Under the pieces are notes generated by a model. The model did not search any database. It was not told where the DNA came from and saw only the letters and a program-made list of their open reading frames with translations. The position numbers were made by a program, and so were the translations under genes. A stretch of 64,000 nt of DNA from Labilibaculum sp. DW002 (GTDB lineage: Bacteria; Bacteroidota; Bacteroidia; Bacteroidales; Marinifilaceae). The stretch is from positions 1-64,000 of the forward strand of contig NZ_JAKJSC010000003.1 in the NCBI RefSeq assembly GCF_029029525.1, written 5' to 3'. Below, piece after piece: positions 1 to 8,843 of the stretch (its first letter is position 1; each line of letters starts with the position of its first letter).

Positions 1-54
1 CTTTGTTCTTGTGTTTGTATTTATGATGGGTAATTGGCCTATAATATTCTTTAT

Positions 55-3000
55 TTACTTCCATGTATCTGCCTTTCTTAAATCATCCAATGGTAATATT
101 TTCACCTTTTCAGTTTGTTCTTCTTTCATAAATAACAAGGTAATACCTACCCCAACATCTCCCAAGTCAAATTTAACGCCCATATGCCTTTCCTTATTGT
201 TCAAAATCAAGGGAAAACCTGGGGCATTTTTATTAATTACCTGTAAGGCAAACAATACCTCGCTGGAAGTGCTTACCATATTCCTAACTTTGTTCGGTAT
301 TGTAAATTTCAATTTTAATTTACTTGGGTTATTATCAACTTGATTAATATTAATTAATGCTTTTTCAAGAGGTATTTCGTTACCGTTTTTAATTCCGCGT
401 GGATACAAATACAACTTATAACCATCGTGCATATTACTATTTAGGTCTACAAACTGAAGAAAAGTCATTTCGAGCTCAAAAGCATAAAACTGCTGAGTAA
501 TGGAGGTACTAGGTACACTAACACCTCCTGGACCATAAGACGCGGGTGTTGTATAAGTATTACTTCTCTTTTCGGTAGGTTTAAAATTAATAAAAGGGCA
601 AACTATAATATCGTATAAAGATATTAAAGCGTCTTGGGGTTCCATCCAAATTGCTTTTATATCTTCATTTGCATCATCCATTAACAATTCCTTATCCGCC
701 AATATATCCTTTGAATACTCAACCGGAAACTTTTTATCCGAATTGGAAAAAGCCACTGCATCGCTTAATAAAAAATTTTTAAAATATTTTTCAAGGTCAC
801 TATCCTTTAATGTCGCCGCCAAAACAATAAATCCGGTACCCAGTAATGCCCCAATCCATCCTATTGGGCCAGCCACCGAACTAGTTGCCCAAATTAAGGG
901 AATTAGGGTTGAAGCTGCAAACGTAACACCTGCAGCAGCATAAGCTATGGACGAATCCGTATCACGCACCTTCATAGCCTGGTATGAATCCGCAAAACAA
1001 ATAGCAGCCGTTACACCTCCGCCTACAGCACCGAAAAACTTAACTTGTTTTCCTAAATTTAAAAGTTTTAATTCTTTCACATTGGTAACCATTTTAGCAT
1101 TCTGCCTTACAAACGACATCCTTAACCTTGTGCCAGCCTCTGCTAAATCAGATCCAATCCCCGCAGCATTAACCAAGTTTTGTGCATTATAGTCATTAAA
1201 TGCATCATTTACAGCCACACCAAAGTTTAATATTTGCAAACCTGTTAACACCCCATTAAATGCTTTACTATCCAATAATTGTCCGGCTTTTACGTTTTTA
1301 TCGTTTTGCACCAATTGGTCAGGGGCTATTTCCGCTCCATTCTTTATCACTGGCATTTCAACAATATTGGCGCCTCGTTGCACCTGTTTAATTTCCACAT
1401 CCGTAGAGCCATATAATATTCGGCTAACATCTTCTTTTCCCCTGTATTTTCCATACTTTACAAAATTAGGATCAAGAGTTGCCTCCATGGCATTTAGCCT
1501 CATATTTAGTTCCCCATTTCTAATTTCAAAGGAATGTTCCCCATATACATGAACATCTCTTTTTAATCGCTTAAATAGAAACTCTACCTTTTCGTTTACC
1601 GTTTTATAAGTGGTGCCATTGCGTGAATGGTATTTAAAATCGAATACACGTTTCTTTTGGGCATCCAACCTAATTTTATATACACTGGACAGTTTGGCAC
1701 TTATATCGGTATAATTAACTTTGGTTAAAGCTGTAATATTTAATGCACCACTTAACAAGGCATACAATGGATCGGAACCAGTAAAACCCGGGGCTTTACT
1801 TTTTACAGAACTATTTTTTGATTCATCTGGCTCCTCGTAGGTGTCAGTGTAGTTATAAACAAAATCGTTCCACTTATCAACAGTACCAGGCTTTTCTTTT
1901 TCTAATAATAGGGCATTATCTACATCACTTGGACAAACCAACAAAGCATTCACCAACTGCATCAAGCCAGCCTTCCCATCTAAAGTACCCTCTGGGCAAT
2001 TATGAAGGTAATCATCCAAACTTTTTTTTACATATTCCGAAGTAATAAAATCACCATATATATCCCTAAGAGTATTTAACTCATCCCTCAGTTCCTTACG
2101 CTCCGATACTCCAAGTATTCCCTCAACTTTTGCCCTATCAATACCATATCCAATAAACTCTGGATATATTCTATTAGGATCGCGTTGTTGGGTTGACTGC
2201 ATGGCTTTTCCTAATTCCATATAGCCATTGCCATATCCTCCCACACTTCTTGAGTTAGCCTTCCTTATCTTATCCAATTCCTGCTGCTTTGCATATTCTC
2301 GCGGGTAATTGGTATCCGACATGTTCCACCCTGGAGCTCCTCCATCATATTTCTCAATATTTTCTTTATTTTCGTAAACCAACTTATAACAAGTTAACGC
2401 TAGCATAAATAAAGACTGATATTCACTATCAATTTGTATTGGCTCGTAAATTTCAGATTTATATCTTTCTTTTACTTCTTCTATAGTTTCTCCTGTTTGC
2501 AAGGCATCTACATAAGCTTTAAAATAAAGAAACTTCTCATCTAAATGATAGTATATATCTTTAGCACAAGCTAAAGGCGAATGCAAAGTGATAAACATAT
2601 CCTCTTTAATGGATTGCGGATCTTTTTCAAGAGCAGCATTGTCATCAGCAATAATTTCTTTTAGTTTATTATTGAACCAAAATGGCTGCGCTTTATTCTC
2701 CGAGAAAAAAGCATTGTGAGTATTATCAAAAGGGGTAATAAAGTTTGTGCTACTTTCAGCTCCTCTTTCGAAACCAGTGCATTCCACTTTAACCATTCGT
2801 TCTTCTCGTCGTTGTGTATCGGTACGTATAAGCGTATGATAGTCAATGGACCATTGAACAGGAGAATAGGCAATCCATAGTACAGTACCTTTTTTAAAGG
2901 TTTTATCAGAAACAATTTTGCCTGACGATGTTCGGATATCAAGGTATTTACCATCAGAACTTTTATTATTTGCCCATAAAATAGAACTTAGATTTCCTAA

Positions 3001-3378
3001 ATCATCTACTTCGTACTCGTACCAAAGATTCGGATTTCCTTCATCCATAATATACACATAGCCCGCATTCAAGTATGTTTTTGCATAAAAGAAACCTTCT
3101 ACTGGTGGAACTCCCTCTGGAAAAACTTCTTCAATGGTTTCTGATTGTTGTCCTAGATGTCCACTAATTAATCGGTTAGGTTGCGATTGATCTTTTGCAT
3201 TATTTGGAAATAGGCCATATCGGGAAAAATGCAAACGAATTCCAGGTTTAGTTGCTGTGAGTTTAGGCCCTACCACTTGCGGTGCACCTGCTCCCTCAAC
3301 ACAAACACTATATTCTGATAATTTATCTGTATGCTCCTTAACCTGATTTTCTTCTAACTGTAAATTTTCATCTGCCAT
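55..3378 (-). CDS. VasX/MIX-like T6SS membrane-toxin effector candidate
   Basis: 1107 residues, last gene of the vgrG-PAAR block. The N-terminal part (about residues 45-140) has the pattern of the VasX/MIX N-terminal region: a PGIRLHFSRYGLFP segment followed by LNAGYVYIMDE, then W.EYEVDD.G. Residues about 775-860 hold several long hydrophobic Gly/Ala-rich stretches, as expected of a colicin-like, membrane-inserting toxin. The last 250 residues are soluble and look beta-rich. It starts 3 bases after the PAAR gene ends, so the PAAR protein is the likely carrier. VasX-type effectors depolarise the target inner membrane; that role here is inferred from layout. An immunity gene would be expected further downstream, beyond the left edge of the window. 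Confidence 0.6.
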   Translation of the reverse strand: MADENLQLEENQVKEHTDKLSEYSVCVEGAGAPQVVGPKLTATKPGIRLHFSRYGLFPNNAKDQSQPNRLISGHLGQQSETIEEVFPEGVPPVEGFFYAKTYLNAGYVYIMDEGNPNLWYEYEVDDLGNLSSILWANNKSSDGKYLDIRTSSGKIVSDKTFKKGTVLWIAYSPVQWSIDYHTLIRTDTQRREERMVKVECTGFERGAESSTNFITPFDNTHNAFFSENKAQPFWFNNKLKEIIADDNAALEKDPQSIKEDMFITLHSPLACAKDIYYHLDEKFLYFKAYVDALQTGETIEEVKERYKSEIYEPIQIDSEYQSLFMLALTCYKLVYENKENIEKYDGGAPGWNMSDTNYPREYAKQQELDKIRKANSRSVGGYGNGYMELGKAMQSTQQRDPNRIYPEFIGYGIDRAKVEGILGVSERKELRDELNTLRDIYGDFITSEYVKKSLDDYLHNCPEGTLDGKAGLMQLVNALLVCPSDVDNALLLEKEKPGTVDKWNDFVYNYTDTYEEPDESKNSSVKSKAPGFTGSDPLYALLSGALNITALTKVNYTDISAKLSSVYKIRLDAQKKRVFDFKYHSRNGTTYKTVNEKVEFLFKRLKRDVHVYGEHSFEIRNGELNMRLNAMEATLDPNFVKYGKYRGKEDVSRILYGSTDVEIKQVQRGANIVEMPVIKNGAEIAPDQLVQNDKNVKAGQLLDSKAFNGVLTGLQILNFGVAVNDAFNDYNAQNLVNAAGIGSDLAEAGTRLRMSFVRQNAKMVTNVKELKLLNLGKQVKFFGAVGGGVTAAICFADSYQAMKVRDTDSSIAYAAAGVTFAASTLIPLIWATSSVAGPIGWIGALLGTGFIVLAATLKDSDLEKYFKNFLLSDAVAFSNSDKKFPVEYSKDILADKELLMDDANEDIKAIWMEPQDALISLYDIIVCPFINFKPTEKRSNTYTTPASYGPGGVSVPSTSITQQFYAFELEMTFLQFVDLNSNMHDGYKLYLYPRGIKNGNEIPLEKALININQVDNNPSKLKLKFTIPNKVRNMVSTSSEVLFALQVINKNAPGFPLILNNKERHMGVKFDLGDVGVGITLLFMKEEQTEKVKILPLDDLRKADTWK

Positions 3379-3381
3379 AAC

Positions 3382-4101
3382 TTAAGAATTTTCATTCTCT
3401 TCAGGATCTTCAATTTCCCAAATTACTTCTACTTCTTTATTGCTAACTATTCCTGTCAGTTCTACAATCTCTTCTTCCTGTTCTTCAGTTCCATCAGAAT
3501 TTGGAACTAATTTTTTTACTTTAAATGTTACGCTCTCTCCATCATCTATATTTAGAACAGAAGCACGCAATGTAACTTCTTTAAGAATTTTTGATTCTCG
3601 TATAGTATTTTGTTCTTTCACCCACCTCACATTATATATCCTCGGCTCCACTTCCGCATCCCCCCTCTGGATTGCTTCAATATTTCCTTGGGCTTCTTGA
3701 AGATCTACCGTATCGCTGTTTAAGGCGGCACCAATATGGTCGAACAGACGAATTTCGGGAAAAGGTATTTGAGAAAGTGGCATGGTAGCTCTTGCATTTG
3801 GTTGAGCCACACTAACCATTACGTTTGGTTCGCCTGCAGTAATAGCACCACCATGAGCTGTTAAGTCACCTTGGCAAACTACTGGTACGCCATTAATGAG
3901 TACAAATGGATTGCCTTGAGCTACTACGTCGGGTGGACCAACACAAACACACATATCGCCCATAAGTGCTGCGGGTTTTCCATTAATTAAAACATTGGGT
4001 GCTCCAGGACCTGAAATAGGACCGCCAACATGTGGTACGGTTCCACTACACATCGGACACACGTGCATACTTCCCATTGTTGCTATTGGTTTTCCGGCCA
4101 T
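3382..4101 (-). CDS. PAAR-domain spike-tip protein
   Basis: 239 residues. Residues 1-95 are a PAAR domain: MAGKPIATMGSMHVCPMC, then repeated VLINGKPAALMGD / VLINGVPVVCQGD turns and AHGGAITAGEPNV, with Cys and His residues able to bind the tip metal ion. PAAR proteins cap the VgrG trimer and carry effectors. The C-terminal part (about 130-239) is a beta-rich, acidic extension that is not part of the PAAR fold and may be an adaptor for the large downstream effector, whose start is only 3 bases away. The gene follows vgrG and the metallopeptidase gene on the same strand. Confidence 0.9.
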   Translation of the reverse strand: MAGKPIATMGSMHVCPMCSGTVPHVGGPISGPGAPNVLINGKPAALMGDMCVCVGPPDVVAQGNPFVLINGVPVVCQGDLTAHGGAITAGEPNVMVSVAQPNARATMPLSQIPFPEIRLFDHIGAALNSDTVDLQEAQGNIEAIQRGDAEVEPRIYNVRWVKEQNTIRESKILKEVTLRASVLNIDDGESVTFKVKKLVPNSDGTEEQEEEIVELTGIVSNKEVEVIWEIEDPEENENS

Positions 4102-4182
4102 AATTTTCTATTGTCTAAATAGTAGGTGTTAGTTTATTTGTATGGAAGACAGAGTTTTGGGCTTTTTCGTTGAAATATGAAC

Positions 4183-4602
4183 TTAGAAACATGTAAACTT
4201 ATGATACGAAATGCTACTTTTTGCAACTGTTGTTGAATCATCTAACACCTCATACCATATTGTAAAACGATAAGCCGAATCTAGCTCCCATGTAGCTTCT
4301 TTCATGTTAATAGTTCGCCGTGCACGTTCCTCCTCATTGTACATATCATATAAAAAAAGCCTAAATGGATTTATTCCTTCATTAACTGTGAAATCGTAAC
4401 AGGTTAAGGGTTTCCCATATATAACAACTGATGAATCTAATGATAGATCAGTTATGTTGTCCTTATTAAATCTCTTTTGATATTCTTCTATCGTAGTATC
4501 CGAAATTGTCAACGGTACACTTTTAATTGTATCTTTTTCATTTCCTGTTGTTTGACATGAATATAAACTAAGTACAAATAAAAAAGCTAATAAGTTTCTC
4601 AT
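4183..4602 (-). CDS. Small lipoprotein, candidate immunity protein
   Basis: 139 residues with a lipoprotein signal: MRNLLAFLFVLSLYSC, lipobox Cys16. The mature part has no family I recognise. It lies 26 bases downstream of the zinc-metallopeptidase-like gene and on the same strand, between vgrG and PAAR. That position, small size and periplasm-facing lipid anchor are what one expects of an immunity protein against a periplasm-acting T6SS effector. This role is inferred from context only. Confidence 0.65.
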   Translation of the reverse strand: MRNLLAFLFVLSLYSCQTTGNEKDTIKSVPLTISDTTIEEYQKRFNKDNITDLSLDSSVVIYGKPLTCYDFTVNEGINPFRLFLYDMYNEEERARRTINMKEATWELDSAYRFTIWYEVLDDSTTVAKSSISYHKFTCF

Positions 4603-4628
4603 TACTATATGTTAACACTATTAATTAA

Positions 4629-5279
4629 TTAGAACCAATCAGAATGTTTAAATTCAGTATCTAAGATCATCATATTAAGCACAGCCAATACATAATCTAA
4701 ATGACGATACCTTAGCTTCATTCCAAGATTCATCATGCTTGTTTTGTCATAATAATATTTGCTCTCTTCGCGATATTCATCCCAATGCATATTTTGAAAA
4801 TCAGGAACATTCCCAATAGAATGACCAAACTCATGGGCTACAGTTACGTGATCAAAAGCCCCATAAGATCTAACAATGTCAATTTTTTTATAGTCCTGCT
4901 GTGTAAGCCAAATTTTTCTTTCAGCCCAACACATACGGCTATATGGAGCATTTGGATCGTTTACTTTTTTAGCATCAACGGTCCAATGCTGGTTACTCTT
5001 AACCCATTCAATATCAAAGTTTACTTGAAATAATTTATTCTTATTTCGTTTAACAAAGTCTGAATCTCCAAAAGCTTCCAAATCATAATAATTACCCCAT
5101 ATTCCCCAAATCTGTTTATCACATTTATGATGAAACTCTTTCTTTTCCATATAAGTCCATGGGCTGGTTCCTTCTTCGTTTAACCAGTTATATTTCCATC
5201 GTTGCTTAATTAGAATGGTATTTCGATATTCTTCAATATGAATATCCATTTCATCGGTGTATTTTGATATATAGTCCAT
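4629..5279 (-). CDS. Zinc-metallopeptidase-like putative T6SS effector
   Basis: 216 residues, no signal peptide. His149-Glu150-x-x-His153 lies in VAHEFGHSIGNVPD, followed by Asp160 and by SMMN at 181-184, which looks like a metzincin Met-turn. The third ligand spacing (HExxHxxGxxxD) is one residue longer than the standard metzincin motif. The N-terminal 110 residues are Trp-rich and I do not recognise them. The gene sits 20 bases after vgrG and is followed by a small lipoprotein, a classic effector/immunity position. VgrG2b of Pseudomonas carries a zinc-metallopeptidase effector domain, so the activity has precedent. Substrate is unknown. Confidence 0.65.
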   Translation of the reverse strand: MDYISKYTDEMDIHIEEYRNTILIKQRWKYNWLNEEGTSPWTYMEKKEFHHKCDKQIWGIWGNYYDLEAFGDSDFVKRNKNKLFQVNFDIEWVKSNQHWTVDAKKVNDPNAPYSRMCWAERKIWLTQQDYKKIDIVRSYGAFDHVTVAHEFGHSIGNVPDFQNMHWDEYREESKYYYDKTSMMNLGMKLRYRHLDYVLAVLNMMILDTEFKHSDWF

Positions 5280-5299
5280 TGCTTCAGCTGGATTATTTC

Positions 5300-7132
5300 T
5301 TACATGATTTCAATCTTCCCACTAGCACCTTGCACAGCTGTTATTTGTCCTTCAACGCTAACTTGCATTCCCGATAAGCCTGCTTCTGCTTGTCCCGAAA
5401 CACTTGCATTTTGACCACTCATAGCGGCATCGGTTGTTGCAGCAAGCGTTAATGCAGCACTACTATTTACAGTAGTATCTCCAGTCGATTGAAGTGCTAA
5501 ATTGCCTTCAGCCTGAATGTTTGCATCGGCTTGTGCCGCTACATCAATATTTTGCTGAGCAGCAATTTGGATATTTTCTTCGGCAGATATATTGATATTT
5601 TTGGCACTAATGTCAATGTTTTCAACAGAGCTAATCGTTAGTGATTTTGCTTGTGTGTCGAAAGTGATGATACTGCCTTCGTTATCGTAAATATTAATTT
5701 TTTCTTCACCTTCTAAATCATTTAATTCGATGGTATGTCCACTACGAGTACGTATGGCTTTAACATCATTGGTATCGCTTGCAAAACTTTCTGGCTTGGC
5801 AGCACCATGGTATAGAGCACCAATTACGAAAGGTTTTTCTGCATTTCCAGCTTCAAAACCAACCATTACTTCTTCTCCTATTTCTGGAATAAAATGGAAT
5901 CCTTTTTCAACGCCACCATGCGGATGAGTCATTCGAATCCATGGTGATGGAGCAGTCAACTGCCAGCTAAACTGAACGCGTATTCTTCCCATACTTTGCG
6001 GATCGGCATTGTCTACAACCAAAGCGGTTTGTGTGTGGCATTGCGGAAAGAGCGACACATTTGTGTAGGGTGGATAAACAACATTTTCGGGAATTGCCTC
6101 GAAACTATTTTTGTAATCGCCCGACATTTGGCAGGTGTGCATTAGTTTGGTAACAATGAAAGTACCGTAAGGTGTTTCTCCATTGGCTGTTTTTTGTGCG
6201 ATAGATATTAAACCTCCAATTTTAAGTCCTGGATTCATTGTACTTCCGGTTAAAACAACCATTCGGGCAACATTTGCTTCCCCTTGCTTTACAATCGAAT
6301 TTTCCAATGCCTGATTTAAATCTCCATCGGCAGTATGCCTGTGAAAATCGACAATGGTTTCTTGTCCAAACATGGCTTCCGATTTTTCGGCCATAAAAGC
6401 ATGATATCCTGGCAATTCTGTTCCTGCAGCAATCGAGCTTTCTAATTTTTCATTGGAATAGTAATCTCTTGTTACGTAGTTAAATGTTTTGGGATGCGTT
6501 TGCATTTTCAGGTTAAAATCGAGTAAGTCGATACCGTATTTTAAGGGTAGGGGCTCAGCACTTTCCGATCCGAAAATTATTTTTTGTCCATCGTAGTAGA
6601 ACCATTCGCCAAAGCGAGATGCCAAATGACTTAAAAAGCCATAAGCACTTTGATTGTATTGTACGATATAAGGAAAAACATCTCTTGTTATGGGATTGAT
6701 AGTTGGTGGCGTTTCAATTTGGTAGGATGCAGTTGCCAAACGAACAATTTCGGCCAGGTCTTTTTCTTCGTAACCAATGCAATGAGGTCCATCATCAAGT
6801 AAAATGGTAGGACTATAGCCTTTTATTCTGATGTGATCGCCAAGCGATGAAAATTCTGATTTTACCGATTCAGCTTCGGTAATAATTCCAACAAACTCAC
6901 CTTCAGGAATCGTTGATCCTTCAGCAATATCAGTAATGAGAATTTCTATTTTTTGCCCAATAAAGGATTGTGTTTTATCGATGATGGCAGTGCCTTCTTC
7001 GGTAAATTGCTCCCACAATATGCTGATGTCAAAATGATGATGCGTGTTTATTCCTTGAATAATCTGTAAATCAAGAAAATTAGGATATTGCACACCATTT
7101 ATTTTTATGACTGTATTTGTTTGCAGTGCCAT
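5300..7132 (-). CDS. tssI: VgrG (TssI) T6SS spike protein
   Basis: 610 residues. The N-terminal two thirds match the gp27-like base, with a phage late control (gpD) region around FNYVTRDYYSNEKLESS. About residues 360-450 form the gp5 OB fold (GRIRVQFSWQ, then SPWIRMTHPHGG and FIPEIGEEVMVGFEAGN). The C-terminal needle is an alternating repeat rich in NI.I.AEENI.I.A, then Ser/Ala-rich strands typical of a trimeric beta-helix. No extra effector domain follows. It forms the piercing spike, loaded with PAAR and cargo. The gene leads the effector block and lies downstream of two hcp genes on the same strand. Confidence 0.95.
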   Translation of the reverse strand: MALQTNTVIKINGVQYPNFLDLQIIQGINTHHHFDISILWEQFTEEGTAIIDKTQSFIGQKIEILITDIAEGSTIPEGEFVGIITEAESVKSEFSSLGDHIRIKGYSPTILLDDGPHCIGYEEKDLAEIVRLATASYQIETPPTINPITRDVFPYIVQYNQSAYGFLSHLASRFGEWFYYDGQKIIFGSESAEPLPLKYGIDLLDFNLKMQTHPKTFNYVTRDYYSNEKLESSIAAGTELPGYHAFMAEKSEAMFGQETIVDFHRHTADGDLNQALENSIVKQGEANVARMVVLTGSTMNPGLKIGGLISIAQKTANGETPYGTFIVTKLMHTCQMSGDYKNSFEAIPENVVYPPYTNVSLFPQCHTQTALVVDNADPQSMGRIRVQFSWQLTAPSPWIRMTHPHGGVEKGFHFIPEIGEEVMVGFEAGNAEKPFVIGALYHGAAKPESFASDTNDVKAIRTRSGHTIELNDLEGEEKINIYDNEGSIITFDTQAKSLTISSVENIDISAKNINISAEENIQIAAQQNIDVAAQADANIQAEGNLALQSTGDTTVNSSAALTLAATTDAAMSGQNASVSGQAEAGLSGMQVSVEGQITAVQGASGKIEIM

Positions 7133-7279
7133 GCTGTTAGAATTTTATCTAGTATATAAATTATTGGAATAGATTTCTTTCCGGAATTAATATTGCTTTA
7201 GGATCCTTTCTCTTTGAGAAATACGCTAAAATAAACTCAACACATTCATCGATATTATTTTAGGGGCTTTGCTTTCTTT

Positions 7280-7678
7280 TTAAGCTTCAGCATTCCAGTC
7301 GTTAACAACTGAAACATCTTCGAGAGTGATTTCACGTGCCGATAATTTCATTTTGGTAACCATCGGATGCGATCCTTCAGCATGAAAATATTCGTGATAG
7401 GAAACGCAAAGAGCATCTGTAAAATCGAGCCTTTTTAGTCGCGACATAGCATCGCGGCGGTAAAAAGTTACACTTCCACTTTTGCGTTTATCGGGCGAAG
7501 CCATCCAATCGAAGAATTCGGTACTAGATGTTGATTCCAATTCCAATTCAATAATTCCTCCACCAACAGGTTTTTGAGAAGCACGTCCGTTAACGGTAAT
7601 CGATTGATCCATTCCAAAATGGCAATTAATTACTTTTGCTACAGAGTTGTCTATAATAAATTCAGCCAAAAATGACAT
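7280..7678 (-). CDS. tssD: Hcp (TssD) tube protein, second copy
   Basis: 132 residues. It begins MSFLAEFIIDNSVAKVINCHFGMDQS and has the Bacteroidota TssD signature order: xSFxAxLxxxG, then GRASQKPVGGGIIELELEST, FFDWM, and the KLSAREITLED C-terminus. It aligns along its whole length with the neighbouring TssD (7938-8324), but sequence identity is moderate, so the two are diverged paralogues. This copy lies next to vgrG and may be matched to that spike and its cargo. Hcp hexamers stack into the inner tube, and some family members also carry effectors in the lumen. Confidence 0.88.
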   Translation of the reverse strand: MSFLAEFIIDNSVAKVINCHFGMDQSITVNGRASQKPVGGGIIELELESTSSTEFFDWMASPDKRKSGSVTFYRRDAMSRLKRLDFTDALCVSYHEYFHAEGSHPMVTKMKLSAREITLEDVSVVNDWNAEA

Positions 7679-7781
7679 ATGGATAACGTTTTAGTATGGT
7701 TGAAAATCAGGCTTGTCCGTTTATTGATTAAGAACTTTTTAATTTGTAAACCGATAAACGGAGGCTGTAAAATGAAAAAAT

Positions 7782-7808
7782 GAAGCTATCGCAAAATACG
7801 ATAGCTTC
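7782..7808 (-). terminator. Rho-independent terminator after tssD
   Basis: A 10-base stem, GAAGCTATCG paired with CGATAGCTTC, is followed on the minus strand by an AT-run rich in T (plus-strand 7770-7781 is aatgaaaaaatg). It lies about 130 bases downstream of the tssD gene at 7938-8324 and would separate that gene from the second tssD. Confidence 0.6.
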
Positions 7809-7894
7809 TTTATCAGGATATTTTTATTCTTTTTTCAGATAATTCTATACTTTTACCTTATTGGGAATACGTGAAGGTATCCTGATAGTAGTTG

Positions 7895-7924
7895 AGAGGG
7901 ACGACATTAGTATGTCGTCCCTCT
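7895..7924. terminator. GC-rich hairpin immediately downstream of tssD
   Basis: A perfect 13-base inverted repeat (AGAGGGACGACAT / ATGTCGTCCCTCT, loop of 4) begins 14 bases after the tssD stop. It has no T-run on the minus strand, so it may protect the abundant tssD mRNA 3' end rather than stop transcription. A flanking inverted repeat, TATCAGGATA (7811-7820) with TATCCTGATA (7878-7887), adds to the structure. Confidence 0.5.
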
Positions 7925-7937
7925 TTCTTGAGTAAGA

Positions 7938-8324
7938 TTATACCCACTCATTAACATGCTCACCGTTACCCATTTTAATTTCACGGGCAGAGATGGTAAA
8001 CGATTCAGCCATTGCCATATTATCGAAGGCATTGAATTTTTCCTCATACTTTACAAGGTAACCTTCAGTAAACGACAATTCTTTCTGTTTAGCATCGGTA
8101 TCGCGCTTTAAGAAAGTTACTGTGCCATCTTTTCTCTCGAAGTTGTTACACATCCATTCGAACATATCGGTATCACCAGTACTTTCTACTGTTAACATGA
8201 CACGACCGCCACGAGTAACAGATGATGGACGACCTGTTGCATCAACTTCTTGAGTTAAATCGTAATTGCAGGATAAAACATTCATTGTTTTTCCACCTAC
8301 GTTTAATTTCGCCTTAAATGACAT
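7938..8324 (-). CDS. tssD: Hcp (TssD) tube protein
   Basis: 128 residues. The open frame extends upstream to 8399, but the family start is MSFKAKLNVGGKTMNVLS at 8324; the extra 25 residues are a non-conserved hydrophobic run encoded by AT-rich leader. Sequence follows the Bacteroidota TssD pattern: NYDLTQEVDATGRPSSVTRGGRVMLTVEST, MFEWMCNN, FTISAREIKMGNG. It is first in its transcription unit, with a long leader and strong downstream hairpins, which fits a highly expressed tube subunit. It is divergent from the lipoprotein gene at 8844. Confidence 0.92.
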   Translation of the reverse strand: MSFKAKLNVGGKTMNVLSCNYDLTQEVDATGRPSSVTRGGRVMLTVESTGDTDMFEWMCNNFERKDGTVTFLKRDTDAKQKELSFTEGYLVKYEEKFNAFDNMAMAESFTISAREIKMGNGEHVNEWV

Positions 8325-8843
8325 AATAGTAAAATTTAATGTTAATAATAATAATAATACAATTGTGAAATTATGAATAGAATTTATAATTTCCAACAAT
8401 GCATTGAGTAAAATTACTTGTTCGAGTAATGTTCATTAGAAATTAACATATAATATATTAGCTGTGTTCCTTTCAATAAAGAGCTTTCGTGGTTTTTGTA
8501 ATTGTTATAAAATTTTATTAATTTTTTAATTTATATGGAATCATTGTAAATTAATAAGTTATGAAAGTATATTGATGTAGATTATTTTTTAAATTTTAAT
8601 TTGCAATTCTTTTGTGAAAGCGTGTATTGATGAATATAAGCACAATTAGTCATTATTGTAGCTAAATAATTAATTGCAAGCAAGAAACATAAAAATGTCT
8701 ATTTTACAGGACTTCTAGAAGCATTTGATAATTTAAGCAAAAAATTATGGTTTAATATTTTTACTTGGTAGTAATCTTTCATAATTTTGTTAGTGTGTTT
8801 TTATTCCATAATGGGAGTACATTAAACTTAGATTGAATATTCG
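8325..8843. other. Intergenic region between divergent T6SS units
   Basis: 519 bases, very AT-rich, with no open frame of note. It must contain the promoters for tssD (minus) and for the lipoprotein-tssG-tssN unit (plus). The only element I would name is the -7-like box at 8782-8789. Confidence 0.5.
8782..8789 (+). promoter_or_regulatory. Bacteroidota -7 box candidate (TAATTTTG)
   Basis: Matches the Bacteroidota TAnnTTTG -7 consensus exactly and lies 54 bases before the lipoprotein start. A well-spaced TTTG -33 element is not evident; CTTG at 8764-8767 is closer than usual. Confidence 0.35.

Noticed and set aside
2661-2954. 97-residue minus-strand open frame inside the large effector gene
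   Set aside because: It is a frame shadow of the 1107-residue gene with no motif or start context.
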